Source of the DNA: Tulasnella sp. 424 | Lineage: Eukaryota; Basidiomycota; Agaricomycetes; Cantharellales; Tulasnellaceae | Reading direction: 5' to 3' | Assembly (NCBI GenBank): GCA_019633425.1 | Contig: WSUB01000166.1 | Location: forward strand, 22,059 to 86,058 | DNA length: 64,000 bases | Part shown: piece after piece, positions 45,011 through 55,863 of the stretch | Position numbering within the stretch: position 1 is the stretch's first letter | How the letters are laid out: every line of letters starts with the position of its first letter | Notes under the pieces: generated by a model | Seen by the model: only the letters and a program-made list of their open reading frames with translations | Database searches by the model: none | Told to the model about the DNA's origin: nothing | Made by a program: the position numbers and the translations under genes

Positions 45011-46218
45011 GCATGAGCGAAAGAAGCTGCGGAGAACCTGGCTTCTACGTAACCTGCCCACCTATCGACCAGTCACCAGAGGCGGTCGTCATGAGCCGCA
45101 TTGCAATAAATTACGAATTCAGTACTACGGAGATAGAAGGAAACACTTCTCGGCGTCCGGTGGACAGGGTCTGGGCTTGAGAGAGGAGGGAGGTTCGCTG
45201 ACCGATGATCCTTGGGCAGTGTGGGAGCGCGAAAGTTCCCACTTGCGCACAGACATGCCATATGCAGATAATCCGCTGTTTGCATTAATTTGCAGGGTAG
45301 AATAAAAGAATTTGCTATACGAAAAATTTATGTTAGAGCCACGATGAGCGCCCAATCGCTTCCCACAGCGGCGGGGCAGACTTTGCGCACTTGGTGTAGA
45401 TCCGAAAGTTAAGCGCAACGTGTCCGTGAGACCGACCACTCAGCCCTGCAGAACCACAAGGTTTACCTATCCACCGAGCCACTCAAAGGGAAAACCACAC
45501 ACGAATAACTTTCCGGCAAAGTCCTCTGACAGGACCTAAGTTCGATTTTTCGTAATGAGAACAGACAACAGAGGAGCACGAGACACAGAAAAGACGAATG
45601 GAAGCTATAAACATGATACACCAGAATAAGTGGGAAACCGGCGGACGACTACCTAAATGAGTCGAACCATATATATCAAGGACTTTGTGTGGGCGTGGCC
45701 TTGAGCCGTGGGGTTTGTCGGAGGTTGGGAGGTGGTGGGCGGGAACGAAAATACAGGGACTAGCGGATAAAGATTCCAGAAAACGAGACCAAGAGAGTAT
45801 GTCGGGGTGGTCGAGTTGATAGCTGGGTCGAAAAGTGGGGGCGATGTTGAAAGGGGGGGAAGGGGTTGGGAAAAGGCTTCGGGATGTTGGAGGAGTCGAA
45901 AGCCGGTCTAAAATTGTGAGTGGGATATTTGGTCATTGGCTGTTCGTGTCGTCAATACTGAGGCTGCGGAAATAAGTCGGGAAGGGGGGGGGGGGAAGAC
46001 GTGCTTGAAGACATTGCCAGAGAAGCTTAAGTCGACTGGGGATTGGCGAAGCTGAGGGGGATGTGTGTCATTGAAGTGGTGTCGGTGGGAAAAAAAGGAG
46101 TCTGGTCTGTGGTCAACGTCGAAAATAAGCTGGTCAAACACGCCTCAAGCAGGCGCTGCCACCACCACTGGTCGAGACCTGGGTACCCGGTGGCTATGCC
46201 TCAACTATTGATTTTGAT
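45011..46218. other. Intergenic, with a G homopolymer
   Basis: No coding frame recognised. A run of 13 G's lies at 45984-45996 in a G-rich stretch (45720-46000). This probably holds the 3' UTR of the minus-strand gene that follows. Confidence 0.45.
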
Positions 46219-47079
46219 TTACGTAGACACCATCTCGATGGCGCCACATGATTCGCAGTGCGACCAAAGCGTCCTGGTGCCGTGAAGGCCCTTATGGGAC
46301 GACATTCGGAGACGTGGAATAGACGTGCAGTTCCCACTAGGAAAAGGATGGGAAATGTCAGTCCCAGTCCGAATGCTAACCTTTGGCGCTTGGGCGAAAG
46401 AGTGCGGTGTGGTGGACATACCCATGCTGGAGAGCCGTCACGGGCTGGAGCAAGCCTGCCATCATGGTCGGCGATGAGGAATTGGTCGAGTTAATGGATG
46501 AGATTGACGAGGAGTGGTGGTGTGTTGATGATGATGATTCCATGTCAACGTCCATGGGGGTCTCAAGCTCGGGGTACAAGTCGAACGCTGGGTAGGCTGT
46601 GGTATATGTGACAGTGAAAAAGAGACGCGGGGAGATGCACTGTGAGCCCAATTTGCCTTTTCGCCATTGCGCGGCAAACAAAGCGAAAGATCAACTCACC
46701 GGACAACGGAGAGGCAGATGGCAGGGACGAGATGGAGTAGTTGGGTGAGCGATCGGATGTGGACAAAGTGTTGATGGCAAGATGGGTAGGGGAGGAGGTG
46801 GCGAAGGTTGGGAAAGGGACGACATTCACTCCAGCATCGCTCATGGCCATGTCGTTAGAGTCGGCGGAGGGAGTGGCAAGTTTGAAGTGCTACAGTGAGG
46901 AAAGGGGCGAGTAAAAGTCGTCGGTCAGTATTCTAACGTCTACTCGAGTGGCGGGGCGTATTGGCCAATGAGAGCCTAATGTGGCGGGGCGCGCTAACCT
47001 TGGTGGGAGCGTAGTCGCGGGTGTTGTCGTCGTCGTCATCACGGCTGAGCTTGCGCTTGAGGAACATGGAGGAGGACAT
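46219..47079 (-). CDS. Unknown protein, four exons, CxxC near C-terminus
   Basis: I do not recognise the family. The exons join cleanly: ATG 47079 starts MSSSMFLKRKLSRDDDDDNTRDYAPTK, then an exon with HFKLATPSADSNDMAMSDAG to SPLS, then AYPAFDLYPELETPMDVDME with a Ser/His-rich stretch to QHG. The last exon is IRTGTDISHPFPSGNC to SHCESCGAIEMVST, with TAA at 46219-46221. About 190-200 residues. The N-terminal KRK with an acidic run could be a nuclear signal. The last ~50 residues (IPRLRMSSHKGLHGTRTLW, then CESCG) look more conserved than the low-complexity middle. An in-frame ATG at 47169 would add 30 residues. It is divergent from the Apq12-like gene. Confidence 0.6.
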
Positions 47080-47564
47080 TGCGAGTGGGAGGGGGAGGGG
47101 CAAGAGAGTAACGGGGGGTTCAAGATCGAGGAGAGAACAGTGGGAGGGATTTGGATTTCGGGGGGTCAACAGAGAGAGCGCAGGTCCAATATATCTTCAT
47201 CGCTTACTTAAGCTCAATTCGATCTCCGCTTTGGGCAAGGTCTTATGTCAGCCATTCAGCCGACCCAGCCGAACGGGGTCGCATTTCGAACCCTGGGTTC
47301 TGGAACACCGGAACGACAGGAGGACAAATAGACCAATATGGCAACCCGGCCACGTCGGAGTTAGCCGGACCACGAGACACATCAACATCAGCGAACCCGA
47401 ACCACCCCCATTCATCCGAGACCCCTTTGATCGACTCCCACCCACCGACAACCACCACCACCACCCACGCCAACCGGGTAGACAGTCCGCGCTCTCTCTC
47501 ACATCTCCACTAGTTAATCTCTCTGCAACACGAGGACTTCTCACTCCTCCGCAATATCCCACAG

Positions 47565-48341
47565 ATGGAAGGGGTTCTCGACACACTCGCACAAGGAGCT
47601 CGCACCGCATTCAACTTGGTACACTTTACTGCGTACAAACTAGGATACGATCTCGACACGTCCACGCTTGCGTCCACCCTTGTCTCCCTCATCGCCATCT
47701 ACTTCACCGTCGTTACAATCTACCGCACCACCACATATGCCATTCGCACGGTGTTCTGGCTCGCAAAATGGGCAATGATTCTGTACGTTGTCGGAGGAAT
47801 GGTCGGATGGTTCCTTTCGGGAGGAAAAGGTTTTACGTTCAAACCGGTCTTTGAACTGGCCTTTGCGTACGCCCTCCAGCTCTTCGGATGGGGAGGTTTA
47901 CCTGACGTACAAGTCCAGCCCGGCGGAGCAGTACGCGTAAACGGAGTGACGCTGGAACTGCCCCCCGATTATCATCAATATGGCGATGCCTGGAAGAGGT
48001 TCAAATCCAAGTCTCAAAAAAAGTCCAAATCGTCCTCCCGCAGCGTATTCGACCGGTTCGATGACTCAAAGGCCTCAAAAAAGAAAGGACGCACTTCTAC
48101 AGGAAACGTCAGTGGTGCAGCGGCTGTTGCCCAGGGGATCTTGGGAGAAGATGGTGCCGCAATTGTGCAAAGTGTGGAAGCAATTCAGAAGGGCGTATCG
48201 GACAGCTTCGAAGCGGTGAAAAAGGCGTGGCTTGGTGGTGCCGAAAATAATGACGTTCGAGGGGAGCGTGGTGGATCATGGTGGCCTTGGTCGAACGAAG
48301 AACCTTCCACTCGGAAGAAGAAATCGTCAAGTTCCCGGTAG
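47565..48341 (+). CDS. Apq12-like nuclear envelope/ER membrane protein
   Basis: 258 residues, single exon, ATG 47565 to TAG 48341. Two hydrophobic segments near the N-terminus (about residues 33-55 and 60-92: LVSLIAIYFTVVTIY, then TVFWLAKWAMILYVVGGMVG) are followed by a short amphipathic segment and a Lys/Ser-rich soluble tail. This layout fits fungal Apq12 proteins, which act in the nuclear envelope/ER in nuclear pore assembly and membrane fluidity. The assignment rests on topology and on the YRTT...IRTVFWLAKW stretch, so it is moderate. Alternative: an unrelated two-TM protein. Confidence 0.6.
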   Translation: MEGVLDTLAQGARTAFNLVHFTAYKLGYDLDTSTLASTLVSLIAIYFTVVTIYRTTTYAIRTVFWLAKWAMILYVVGGMVGWFLSGGKGFTFKPVFELAFAYALQLFGWGGLPDVQVQPGGAVRVNGVTLELPPDYHQYGDAWKRFKSKSQKKSKSSSRSVFDRFDDSKASKKKGRTSTGNVSGAAAVAQGILGEDGAAIVQSVEAIQKGVSDSFEAVKKAWLGGAENNDVRGERGGSWWPWSNEEPSTRKKKSSSSR

Positions 48342-48587
48342 AAATAATCACCGTTATGTCCGGACCCCGAGTCGCTTTTTCTTTGTTCTCGTGAAGCCTT
48401 GACTTATTCCTTCGAATCTTATGTAATGTCTTTCATGTAAGATCATGGGTTGTATTAATGAAAAAGCTGGCTGGGTCCACTTCGGAGTCTCGGAGCATGG
48501 CGGGACCGAAAATATGATCGTATATATTCGGAAATGGATCAAATAACATAGCGAGGGCCAGGTAGGGACGCAAAGAATCAAGCGGGC
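48342..48587. other. Convergent 3' region
   Basis: Short interval between the ends of the Apq12-like gene (+) and the pyruvate carrier gene (-); probably shared terminator sequence. Confidence 0.5.
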
Positions 48588-49367
48588 TCATGCTGGTGTA
48601 CCAGGGATGGCCTGAGTGGCAGGAATTCCGGCCGGTGCCTTGATTTCTCCACCTGTGCCACCCTTTGCCAAGTTTCGTCGATAGCTACGGGAGATAATCG
48701 CATCAAGTCAGTACAGCAGATTGGGGTGAGACAATCAGGGGCAGACGTACTCCCAAATACGAGCCAATTGAACAAGCCCTGATGTGCCAACGAAGAAGTT
48801 GACCTAATAAGATGAAACAAGTTCGGAGCATCGTTAGTCTCGTGATCCGACTCAATAAATCGTTTGACAACTCACCGCAGCCAAGCTGTAGTTCACTGGG
48901 ATGATGACGAACGAATACCGCACCCAGATGATGCCAGTTGCAGCAAGGGCTGAGTCCCGCGGAAAAGTTAGTCAATCCGCCATTCGCCGACAAGGGCAAG
49001 AAAGAGTACGTACCAACGTTCTGCGATACGCTAAGCTTGTCTGCAGGTCGGGTGAGGTCCTTAACACCAGCCGCGACGAGACCCCACTTCATTAGCGGTG
49101 CCCAGAAGAAGATGGTCTTCGGGCCTGGTTGTTCGGCACGTTGATGTAAAATTCCAAATTCAAATCGCCAGGGTATGTGTTTGAGTAGTTCATGATTGAA
49201 GTCCGAAGGTCCATTGGGGGTGCAGACAGAAAAAGAAAGCGGATGGTGCGTCAGACCAAGAGTCGTGCAACATTTTGGCGTGCCACTCCCAACACGAATG
49301 GAAACTGACCCGCAGGATGGTTCATAAACTGCTGGAACTTTGACCCTGCTGCTGCTGATGCTGCCAT
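48588..49367 (-). CDS. Mitochondrial pyruvate carrier subunit (MPC2/MPC3-like)
   Basis: Inner-membrane subunit that forms the pyruvate carrier as a heterodimer with MPC1. Exon 1 starts at ATG 49367 (MAASAAAGSKFQQFMNHPA). The next exon is GPKTIFFWAPLMKWGLVAAGVKDLTRPADKLSVSQNV, the motif-rich family core (~49135-49017); WAPxMKWG and RPADKLSxSQN are diagnostic. Further exons give ALAATGIIWVRYSFVIIPVNYSLAAV (~48950-48880), NFFVGTSGLVQLARIWE and a tail to TGA 48588-48590. Three hydrophobic segments, about 130 residues, as expected. Donors and acceptors are all GT-AG. Its start lies 270 bp from PPT1, divergently. Confidence 0.9.
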
Positions 49368-49637
49368 TTGTTCGATTGGCTTTTTTATAGAATGTAGTGA
49401 GACTTGGAAGACGAATGGGAAAGGGATTAGGACGGGCTACAAGTGAGAAATGTGGTACCGAAGTTTGGCGGCGGTCCAAATCGCCACAACTCCCCCGGAG
49501 CTCTCGTCATACTAATCCCGTCATAACGCCGAACGGCCCCTGTCCGCGCCGCGCACCCAAACCTCCAAACCTCCACCGACTTTCGGTGTCCCCTCCTCCT
49601 CCTCCCCACAATCAACGCTACTGTGTGGAAAAAAACG

Positions 49638-50856
49638 ATGCGATTCCAGCTCGCCACTATCTCGCTCGCATTCTCGCTCGCCTTCGGATCTCCTGTGGTG
49701 CAGCAGAGGACCGGCCCGCGACCCTTGGTAATATGGCACGGGCTCGGAGACTCCGCTCATTCCGAAGGGATGGACAGCTTCGTCGACCTCATTAAAGGCA
49801 TCCACCCGGGTATATTTGTCCACTCGGTATATATCAATGAAAACCAGGACGAGGACAAAAAGGCTGGATTCGTGAGCACCCTCGTCGGCACCGATCTTCT
49901 CGTTGGGCTGCGCGTTAACATGAACCGAACAATCCCCCCCTATTCTTACGGCGCTATTCCTAGTTCGGGAATTTGGATAACCACCTCCCACTTGTGTATG
50001 ATCAGTTGAACGCTATCCCTGAATTAGAGGGTGGCTTTGATGCGATTGGTTTTTCGCAAGGTGGGCTATTTCTTGGGGTCGCACTTTGCGTCCGTCGCCG
50101 CAGCACTGACCTAGCTCGGTTTGTTGTGCAGGTGGCCAGTTCCTTCGAGCCTACGTTCACTTATACAATGAACCGCCCATGCACAATCTGATTACCTTTG
50201 GCTCTCAACATATGGGTATCTCGGAGCTGCCAGTCTGTGGGACTTGGGATGTATTCTGCCATCTCTTGCACCGGTATGCCCGAGGTCGGGTATACTCCGA
50301 CTGGGCCCAAACGAACTTGGTTCCCGTAAGAATTCAACTTAATCAATTTTTTCCCTCTCGTAACATCGCACTAACGCATGTGCTTCGCGGCGCTACGTAG
50401 GCTCAATACTTCCGCGACCCGGCCCAGCTCCCAGCCTACTACGAGCGAAACCACTGGCTGCCCAACATCAACAACGAACTTCCCGACTCTCGAAACGAAA
50501 CTTTCCGCAAGAACTTTGTGTCTCTCAACTCGCTCGTCCTCGTCATGTTCTCAAACGACACCACCGTCGTTCCAAAGGAGTCCGGGTGGTTCGGCTCGTA
50601 CGCGCCGACGGATGACGCGGCTTGGACCCAAGCGGACCCTCCGCCGATCGTTCCTATGAGGGAGCAGCCTCTTTACGCAGAAGATTGGATTGGGTTGAAG
50701 ACTCTGGATGAACGGGGTGCCGTGGTTGAGATGATATGCGATGGGCCGCATATGCATATCGCAAGGGCGTGTTGGGAACCTTTGGTGGAGCAATATGTCG
50801 GAGGGGCGGCTATGATCGGCACCCCAGAATCCCCGTCGTTGGTCGTTCAATCATGA
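49638..50856 (+). CDS. Palmitoyl-protein thioesterase (PPT1-like)
   Basis: Lysosomal/vacuolar alpha/beta hydrolase that removes fatty acyl groups from cysteine residues. ATG 49638 starts a signal peptide (MRFQLATISLAFSLAFG). Family landmarks: LVIWHGLGDSAH (~49725), FDAIGFSQGG with the nucleophilic Ser split by an intron (~50040-50135), and HNLITFGSQHMG (~50180-50215). Then come NDTTVVPKESGWF with the presumed catalytic Asp (~50555) and CDGPHMHI with the catalytic His (~50740). Introns at 49872-49967, ~50061-50132 and ~50329-50400 remove the frame breaks. About 325 residues ending VVQS-TGA. The catalytic triad is intact. Confidence 0.92.
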
Positions 50857-51374
50857 GTTCAACCGCCTGTGGTAGCCAGTCCGCCTCCCCAGTCCTATCG
50901 TGGATTGGGGTTCGATAACTCTCTGCCAGAAGTAAACGTCCACTAAATTGGTTCCTCGGATCAGTAATGCAGAGCCTGTCTTAAACGAAAAATGCTACGA
51001 TCTTGCGTCAACCGATGCCAACAGAATTCGCCAGTAGTTCAGCATGTCCTGCCCACTCTCAAGATGCATATTTCTGCAAACACCTCCCCGCTTCCCAGCG
51101 ACGTACTGATTTCATGACACAGTGTATTATTGACCAATGCTGGAACGTTACTATATTTTCTTCGACATGGATGAAGGGAAGAGTGTGCCAAGCACCTGGT
51201 GTAAGATAGAGAGAAGAATGAAAGCATCATGAGGGGCGCCAGGATCCTGGCTAAGCTCCAATGAAGGGGAGAGGTTTTCCGAAGAGAACGATAGAGTACG
51301 AAAATATAACACGAGTGGAGTAAATCGCAGCGTGTGGAAGTCAAAGAGCAATGAGGACAACGCACCGGGCGCGT
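50857..51374. other. Convergent interval, nothing recognised
   Basis: Lies between PPT1 (+) and the kinase gene (-). Only short unrecognised frames. Confidence 0.45.
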
Positions 51375-53318
51375 CTAGCCGATGAACGACGGGAAGGTTG
51401 GGAGCGTTGTCCGAAGGTGCTCGGTAGCAGGAGCGGCAGCGCTGTGACTGAATCGGCCAATCACAAAGCTCCCACCCAGACATATGAAGATGACGGCGGA
51501 GACTAAGAGCCAGATCAATCTCAAACCCCTCCTCGGGTCTGGCTCATTGGTGGAGACGGCCTGAACTCCCGATTCGTAGGATTCGAGAAGACCAGTTAAC
51601 CGCTGGATGACTGCCGACATGGAAGGCCTTGCGTGTGGCGACCGGGCCCAACATTCCTCCAATAGATCCTTGACAGATCCCCTGAGCTGAGGGTATTTGC
51701 TCCAGTCCTCAACAGGACCTTTCGGGTCCTTGTTATTGCAGACCCTGACCACGATTTGAGGGTCGGACAACCCAGCGTGCGGCAAGGTCCCCGTCATAAC
51801 CTAGCCAAAGGAAGGGAGCATTTTTGGTTCAGCGCGCCGAAAGGCATCACGGAAGATCGGAAAAAAAACGTATTTACCGTAAAAGCGAGACTTCCGAAGC
51901 TATAGACGTGACTCTCGCACGACCTTAGCCCTCCCACCACGCACTCTGGCGACGTCCACCGCGTACTCCCTCCAACATGATGGGGAACACAATCCATTTC
52001 CTCTTCTCCAAGGATGGTTGAAAGGCCGACATCCGTCAGGAGAGGTTCTCCCCGGTCGGAAGCCAGGACATGACTCTGTGAAGGGTTCTGAGTAAGTCTC
52101 AGAGGGAACCACAATGAAGTAACCGCTGACTGGTTTAAGATCTCCATGAATCACGGGTGGGCTACGAGAGTGAAGATATTCAATTCCTTTTGCAATCCCA
52201 AGGAGCTGGTGGAAGAAACCCAGTTTTAAGTAGGTGCTTGATTAGATGATGTAAAAGACGATGTCGATATAAACGCACCAGTGGGAGCTTCTTAAACTCG
52301 GAGAGGTCTTTCAGGTGGCGGCTTAGATTTCATTGCTCGTACCAAGGCGATATTAACGAAAGACTTGGTTGCTCGGTCCATCCAATAAGAGGGACGATGT
52401 TCGTGTGGTCCAGTCCGGCCCAAATTCTAGTTTCTCGTTTCAACCTCTATACAGATGCATTTATTTTATGCGTGAGCTTACGGATTGATTTGGAATTATT
52501 TGCAAGAAAGGCGTACCTGCAGAAGCCGTGCCCTCGGATCGTTGCTATTACAGTCACCCAGAAAGACAGATCTAAGGACCTTTACAGCGACCTAGTGTGC
52601 GGGTGGTTTAGTTTCGGCTACGAAAGCAGTACAATGGCCGAGAGGCTTACCTTTTGTGGAAGCGCCTCTGACGGCGCAAAGAACCGAACTCTGCACCGCC
52701 AAACGTCGCTGAAACCCCCGATATGAGAAGGTAGCCCTTTCGGCTCGCTGATGTATCCCCGGAAGATAGGCTTTGCTGGCGAGAGACCCATCTCTCTTGA
52801 AGTAATGGGATCGTAAGTTAGTGGTTGTGGGATGCCTGCGGGATCTGTTGATCTTCGCATTGAGGCTCACTTGCGCTTCTCCGAGTAACGTCTCCACTCC
52901 AAAGCTATCACAAGACAGCCAAATGCGGCCCATACTGCCCACGAAGTGTCCGATATCCCCAGTATATCGCGGTCCCGAAATACGGACAGGGCAGGATCCG
53001 ATTTTGATCCGAATTCCGAATATGACCAAGCGAGAACCGCCGTGATGCCAACTACCTGAGAAACACTCGTTCAAACTGGTGTTCTACATGTAAAAATACT
53101 GTAATAATGCTTACTAGAGTTACACTAAATTTGAGCCGTAAGATAATCCCGGCAATATGCAGGAGCTTCATGACCTCCTGAGTAAAGAACGTGCGCACAA
53201 TGTGCGGAATGGAGCCTATCAATGCCCTGATCAGTCGCACCCGAGGCGTGGTGGGTTGACTCCCATGATCCGTCGATGTGGGGGATGTCCCTACGGACTG
53301 GACAGCGTCTTGTGACAA
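51375..53318 (-). pseudogene. TKL-like membrane kinase 1, in-frame TGA in catalytic domain
   Basis: Multi-exon kinase of the tyrosine-kinase-like type common in Agaricomycetes. ATG 53318. N-terminal hydrophobic segments come first (LLHIAGIILRL; then VVGITAVLAWSY and WAVWAAFGCLVIAL). The N-lobe has IGGFSDVWRC (~52720), VAVKVLRS with the ATP lysine (~52605), and RLKRETRIWAG, then DHTNIVPLIGW (~52450-52395). The C-lobe has VIHGDLKP (~52145), LLTDVGLS in place of DFG (~52040), STRWTSPEC and HVYSFGSLAFT. A C-terminal TM follows (LIWLLVSAVIFICLGG, ~51510) and the stop is at 51375. Between SPWYEQ and NLSRHL there is an in-frame TGA (52332-52330), in the hinge region where the family usually has a Gly. 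No splice pair removes it. Everything else looks intact, so it is a recent pseudogene, an assembly error or a readthrough gene. Confidence 0.7.
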
Positions 53319-53805
53319 CGGCAGCTCTGGGTCATTGACTGTATAGCCAATGGGCGGCTGGCCTTGCGGGCCAACGGCCGAGACCAGTATAGAGAATGCT
53401 CGAGGTATAGTTTGACGGACTGGTGAGGTGAAGGTTCCTCACGAGATCCCACGGTTCAGCTCGTCCCCTGATCATGAACCGGAACGGAACATGACACTTA
53501 CGTAATTTCCAAAAAAGGGAAATTCCGAACCGCTTCAGGCTGACCAGCCCATAATAAAATCGCAAAACTATCCGGACACCGCTCTCTATTGTCTCTCGGT
53601 GTCGCTTACCCCTACAATGCAAAAGGACAGAACGACATCCTCTGCCATACTTCGTCAAGACGTATCTTTCACCGAAAACCACAACTATACTCGAGGAAAG
53701 CGGCAATTCGTGAGTCCTCCTCACATCATACAAATCTTCCAACCATCTGTATTGTAGTGCTCAAACTTTGGACGATATTTGACTGATTGACTGATCTCTC
53801 CAATC
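53319..53805. promoter_or_regulatory. Divergent interval between the two kinases
   Basis: The two TKL-like kinase genes start outward from this 487-bp interval. A 136-codon minus frame here (53742-53332) has no recognisable features. No motif stands out. Confidence 0.4.
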
Positions 53806-55527
53806 ATGTATAATGTCCAGGGAATTCGGCTGCTACAAAATTGGACAGCGGCCGGTCTGTTTGACCAATTCCTTTGTTTGATCTTCGTATGGGACCTGTA
53901 TCAGGAAAACATGGGAATGCGGCGCCAAATCTGCTTGTTCTGCGCTGCAGACTCCCGAGCATCGTCGGCATGCGCGGTGTACGCGCACATATGCTCTCCT
54001 CATCTGGCGCTGCAGACTACTTCTCAGCTACAGGACGAAATCGATCACTTCCACGCCTCTTCTTCGATATACGCCTGGTGGGCTTGGCTCAGGAGCATAT
54101 CTTCTCCGAAAAACACAGAAATGGCGGATGAAATCGCTGTCCCTAATCAGCCACCCCTCTTCATTGTGACCACTGTGTTAGCCGTGGTCGTATACGGGTA
54201 TCTAATCTTACAAAACCCCAAGTTTAGGATTACAGGTAATGCTCTGTTTATATACGCGATATCCCTGTTGCTATCCTTCAGTTCCATGCCCCTACATCAT
54301 ACGTTCAAGGCTGCGGCCGTAATACCCCTCCGCCCTATTATTATGATTGAAGCCATCTTGCCTGAACAAGCCGAAGTTCCTTCTTACATCCATTTTTTGT
54401 CGCGCATTACTATCATCTTTTACGCTGTGTACTTGGGACGTATCGAGGAGATCCAGGAGGAATAGCAGCTCCAGAGTGTAAAGAGCCCTCCAATGAGGGT
54501 ATCGGCTCCGCCATTACTTCCATGGATCCGGTACCCATCAATGTTACCGGACACTTCAATGATATCTTCCTTGGATATCATGAGACCTTTGGTCAGGTTG
54601 CACTTCGGAGACCCAGGATTAGTGATAGCAACTACGCGGACGCCATTCGGGTGCGTCGTGATTGTACCCTCTCGGTAGCGTGCCTTAGGTCCTAACGCGC
54701 TTCCTACAGAGGTTTCACAAGGAAGCCAGTGCGTGGAATTCGCTGCGGCACCCTTGTATTTTGCCTTTTCTTGGCACTCTCTTTCGCGATGGACACATTT
54801 ACTTTATAAGTCCATTCGCGGAGAACGGCAATTTACTGGAATACGTGGTCGATCGTCCTCAGGTCAATCGCATACAACTGGTACGAGCCTCGAGTACAAG
54901 CTCCAATACGTGTAAATGATTTACATACGGATGTTCGCAGCTTTGCGGAGTCGCTCACGCGATTGTTTACCTGCACGGCCGAGGGATTGTGCATGGGGAC
55001 ATCAAGGATAGCAATGTTCTGATCAACAACGAAGGGTGCCCACTCCTCTGCGACTTTGGTCTTGTAAAGATGCCGGGCACGAATACCTCCATTGAGAGGA
55101 AAGGAGCCGGAAGTCTTCGTTGGCAAAGTTCGGAGCTGTGGTTCAATGAGCCAAGGTCGTCCGCGTCGGACACGTACGCGTTTGCCATGACCATCGTTGA
55201 AGTGAGTCGTAAGCTCCAACTACTAATTTGAGTCCCCAAATAGTATAAGACTAAATTTCTGTACAGACCCTCACTGGAGATGTTCCATTTGCTTCCTTGA
55301 ACAACGAGGTTGCGGTGATGCTGGCCGTTGTCGCCCACGACGAACGACCTCTAACGACACCTCGTGCATCTCCTACTGGAGTGTCTTACGAAAATGCTTG
55401 GGCAGTTGCAGTGTCCTGCTGGCCAAAGCTCCCACAGGACCGAATTCCCATGGCCGAGGCATTGTGGCGCCTCCGAGAAGATTCGTCACTTGCAATTGAC
55501 TCCGTGCCGCGCCTGAGGGATTCGTGA
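53806..55527 (+). CDS. TKL-like membrane kinase 2, VAIK lysine replaced by Arg
   Basis: The first exon (53806-~54460, ATG 53806 or 54121) encodes several hydrophobic helices (LFIVTTVLAVVVYGYLIL; ALFIYAISLLLSF; FLSRITIIFYAVYLG). The kinase domain follows: INVTGHFNDIFLGYHETFGQ, then VALRRPRI (~54535-54620), RFHKEASAWNSLRHPC (~54712) and FISPFAENGNLLEYV (~54805). Then VHGDIKDSNVLI (~54990), LLCDFGLVKM (~55040), GSLRWQSSELW, and the C-lobe, ending at TGA 55527. Catalytic Asp and DFG are present, but the ATP-anchoring lysine is Arg (VALR). The intron between the membrane exon and the kinase exon is unclear: the best in-frame option is only about 35 nt, so the membrane part might be a separate gene. 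Head-to-head with kinase 1. Confidence 0.65.
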
Positions 55528-55863
55528 TTGATATATCGAGTGAATCATTTTGTATCGCAGTAGTACAATTGTGTTTGCTGGTTAATTCATGGGTCTGCTT
55601 CGAGATCGTTCCGGCAATACTAAACTTCGCAGCCAGACGACGGACTGCTCGCTTCGTCTCCTCTGCTCTTTCGTCGGTCTTCTCCACCGGCTCATACGTA
55701 TATATTACCCTGGAGACCTAGAAATGCACTTGTTACAGGCAACTTAACTCGTTGGTTCTCATGGATTGGGTTGGCTCGGTGGCACATACCCGATGTCGTG
55801 ATAGATAGAAATGGATATATGTTTACTAATAACAGTGACTGGTCTCCGAACGCTATGATCACG
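55528..55863. other. 3' flank of kinase 2
   Basis: Sequence just after kinase 2's stop, including gagtgaatca.tttgtatc...agtaca, which reappears in the relic at 56255-56445. Otherwise nothing recognised. Confidence 0.45.

Noticed and set aside
49397..49795. 132-codon + frame overlapping the PPT1 start
   Set aside because: Different frame from PPT1, Arg/Pro-rich, no homology; it overlaps the shared MPC/PPT1 promoter.
52332..52352. A micro-intron (gtacgag...ctaag) that would remove the TGA in kinase 1
   Set aside because: It would be about 21 nt, far below any workable spliceosomal intron, and would delete the conserved hinge residues.
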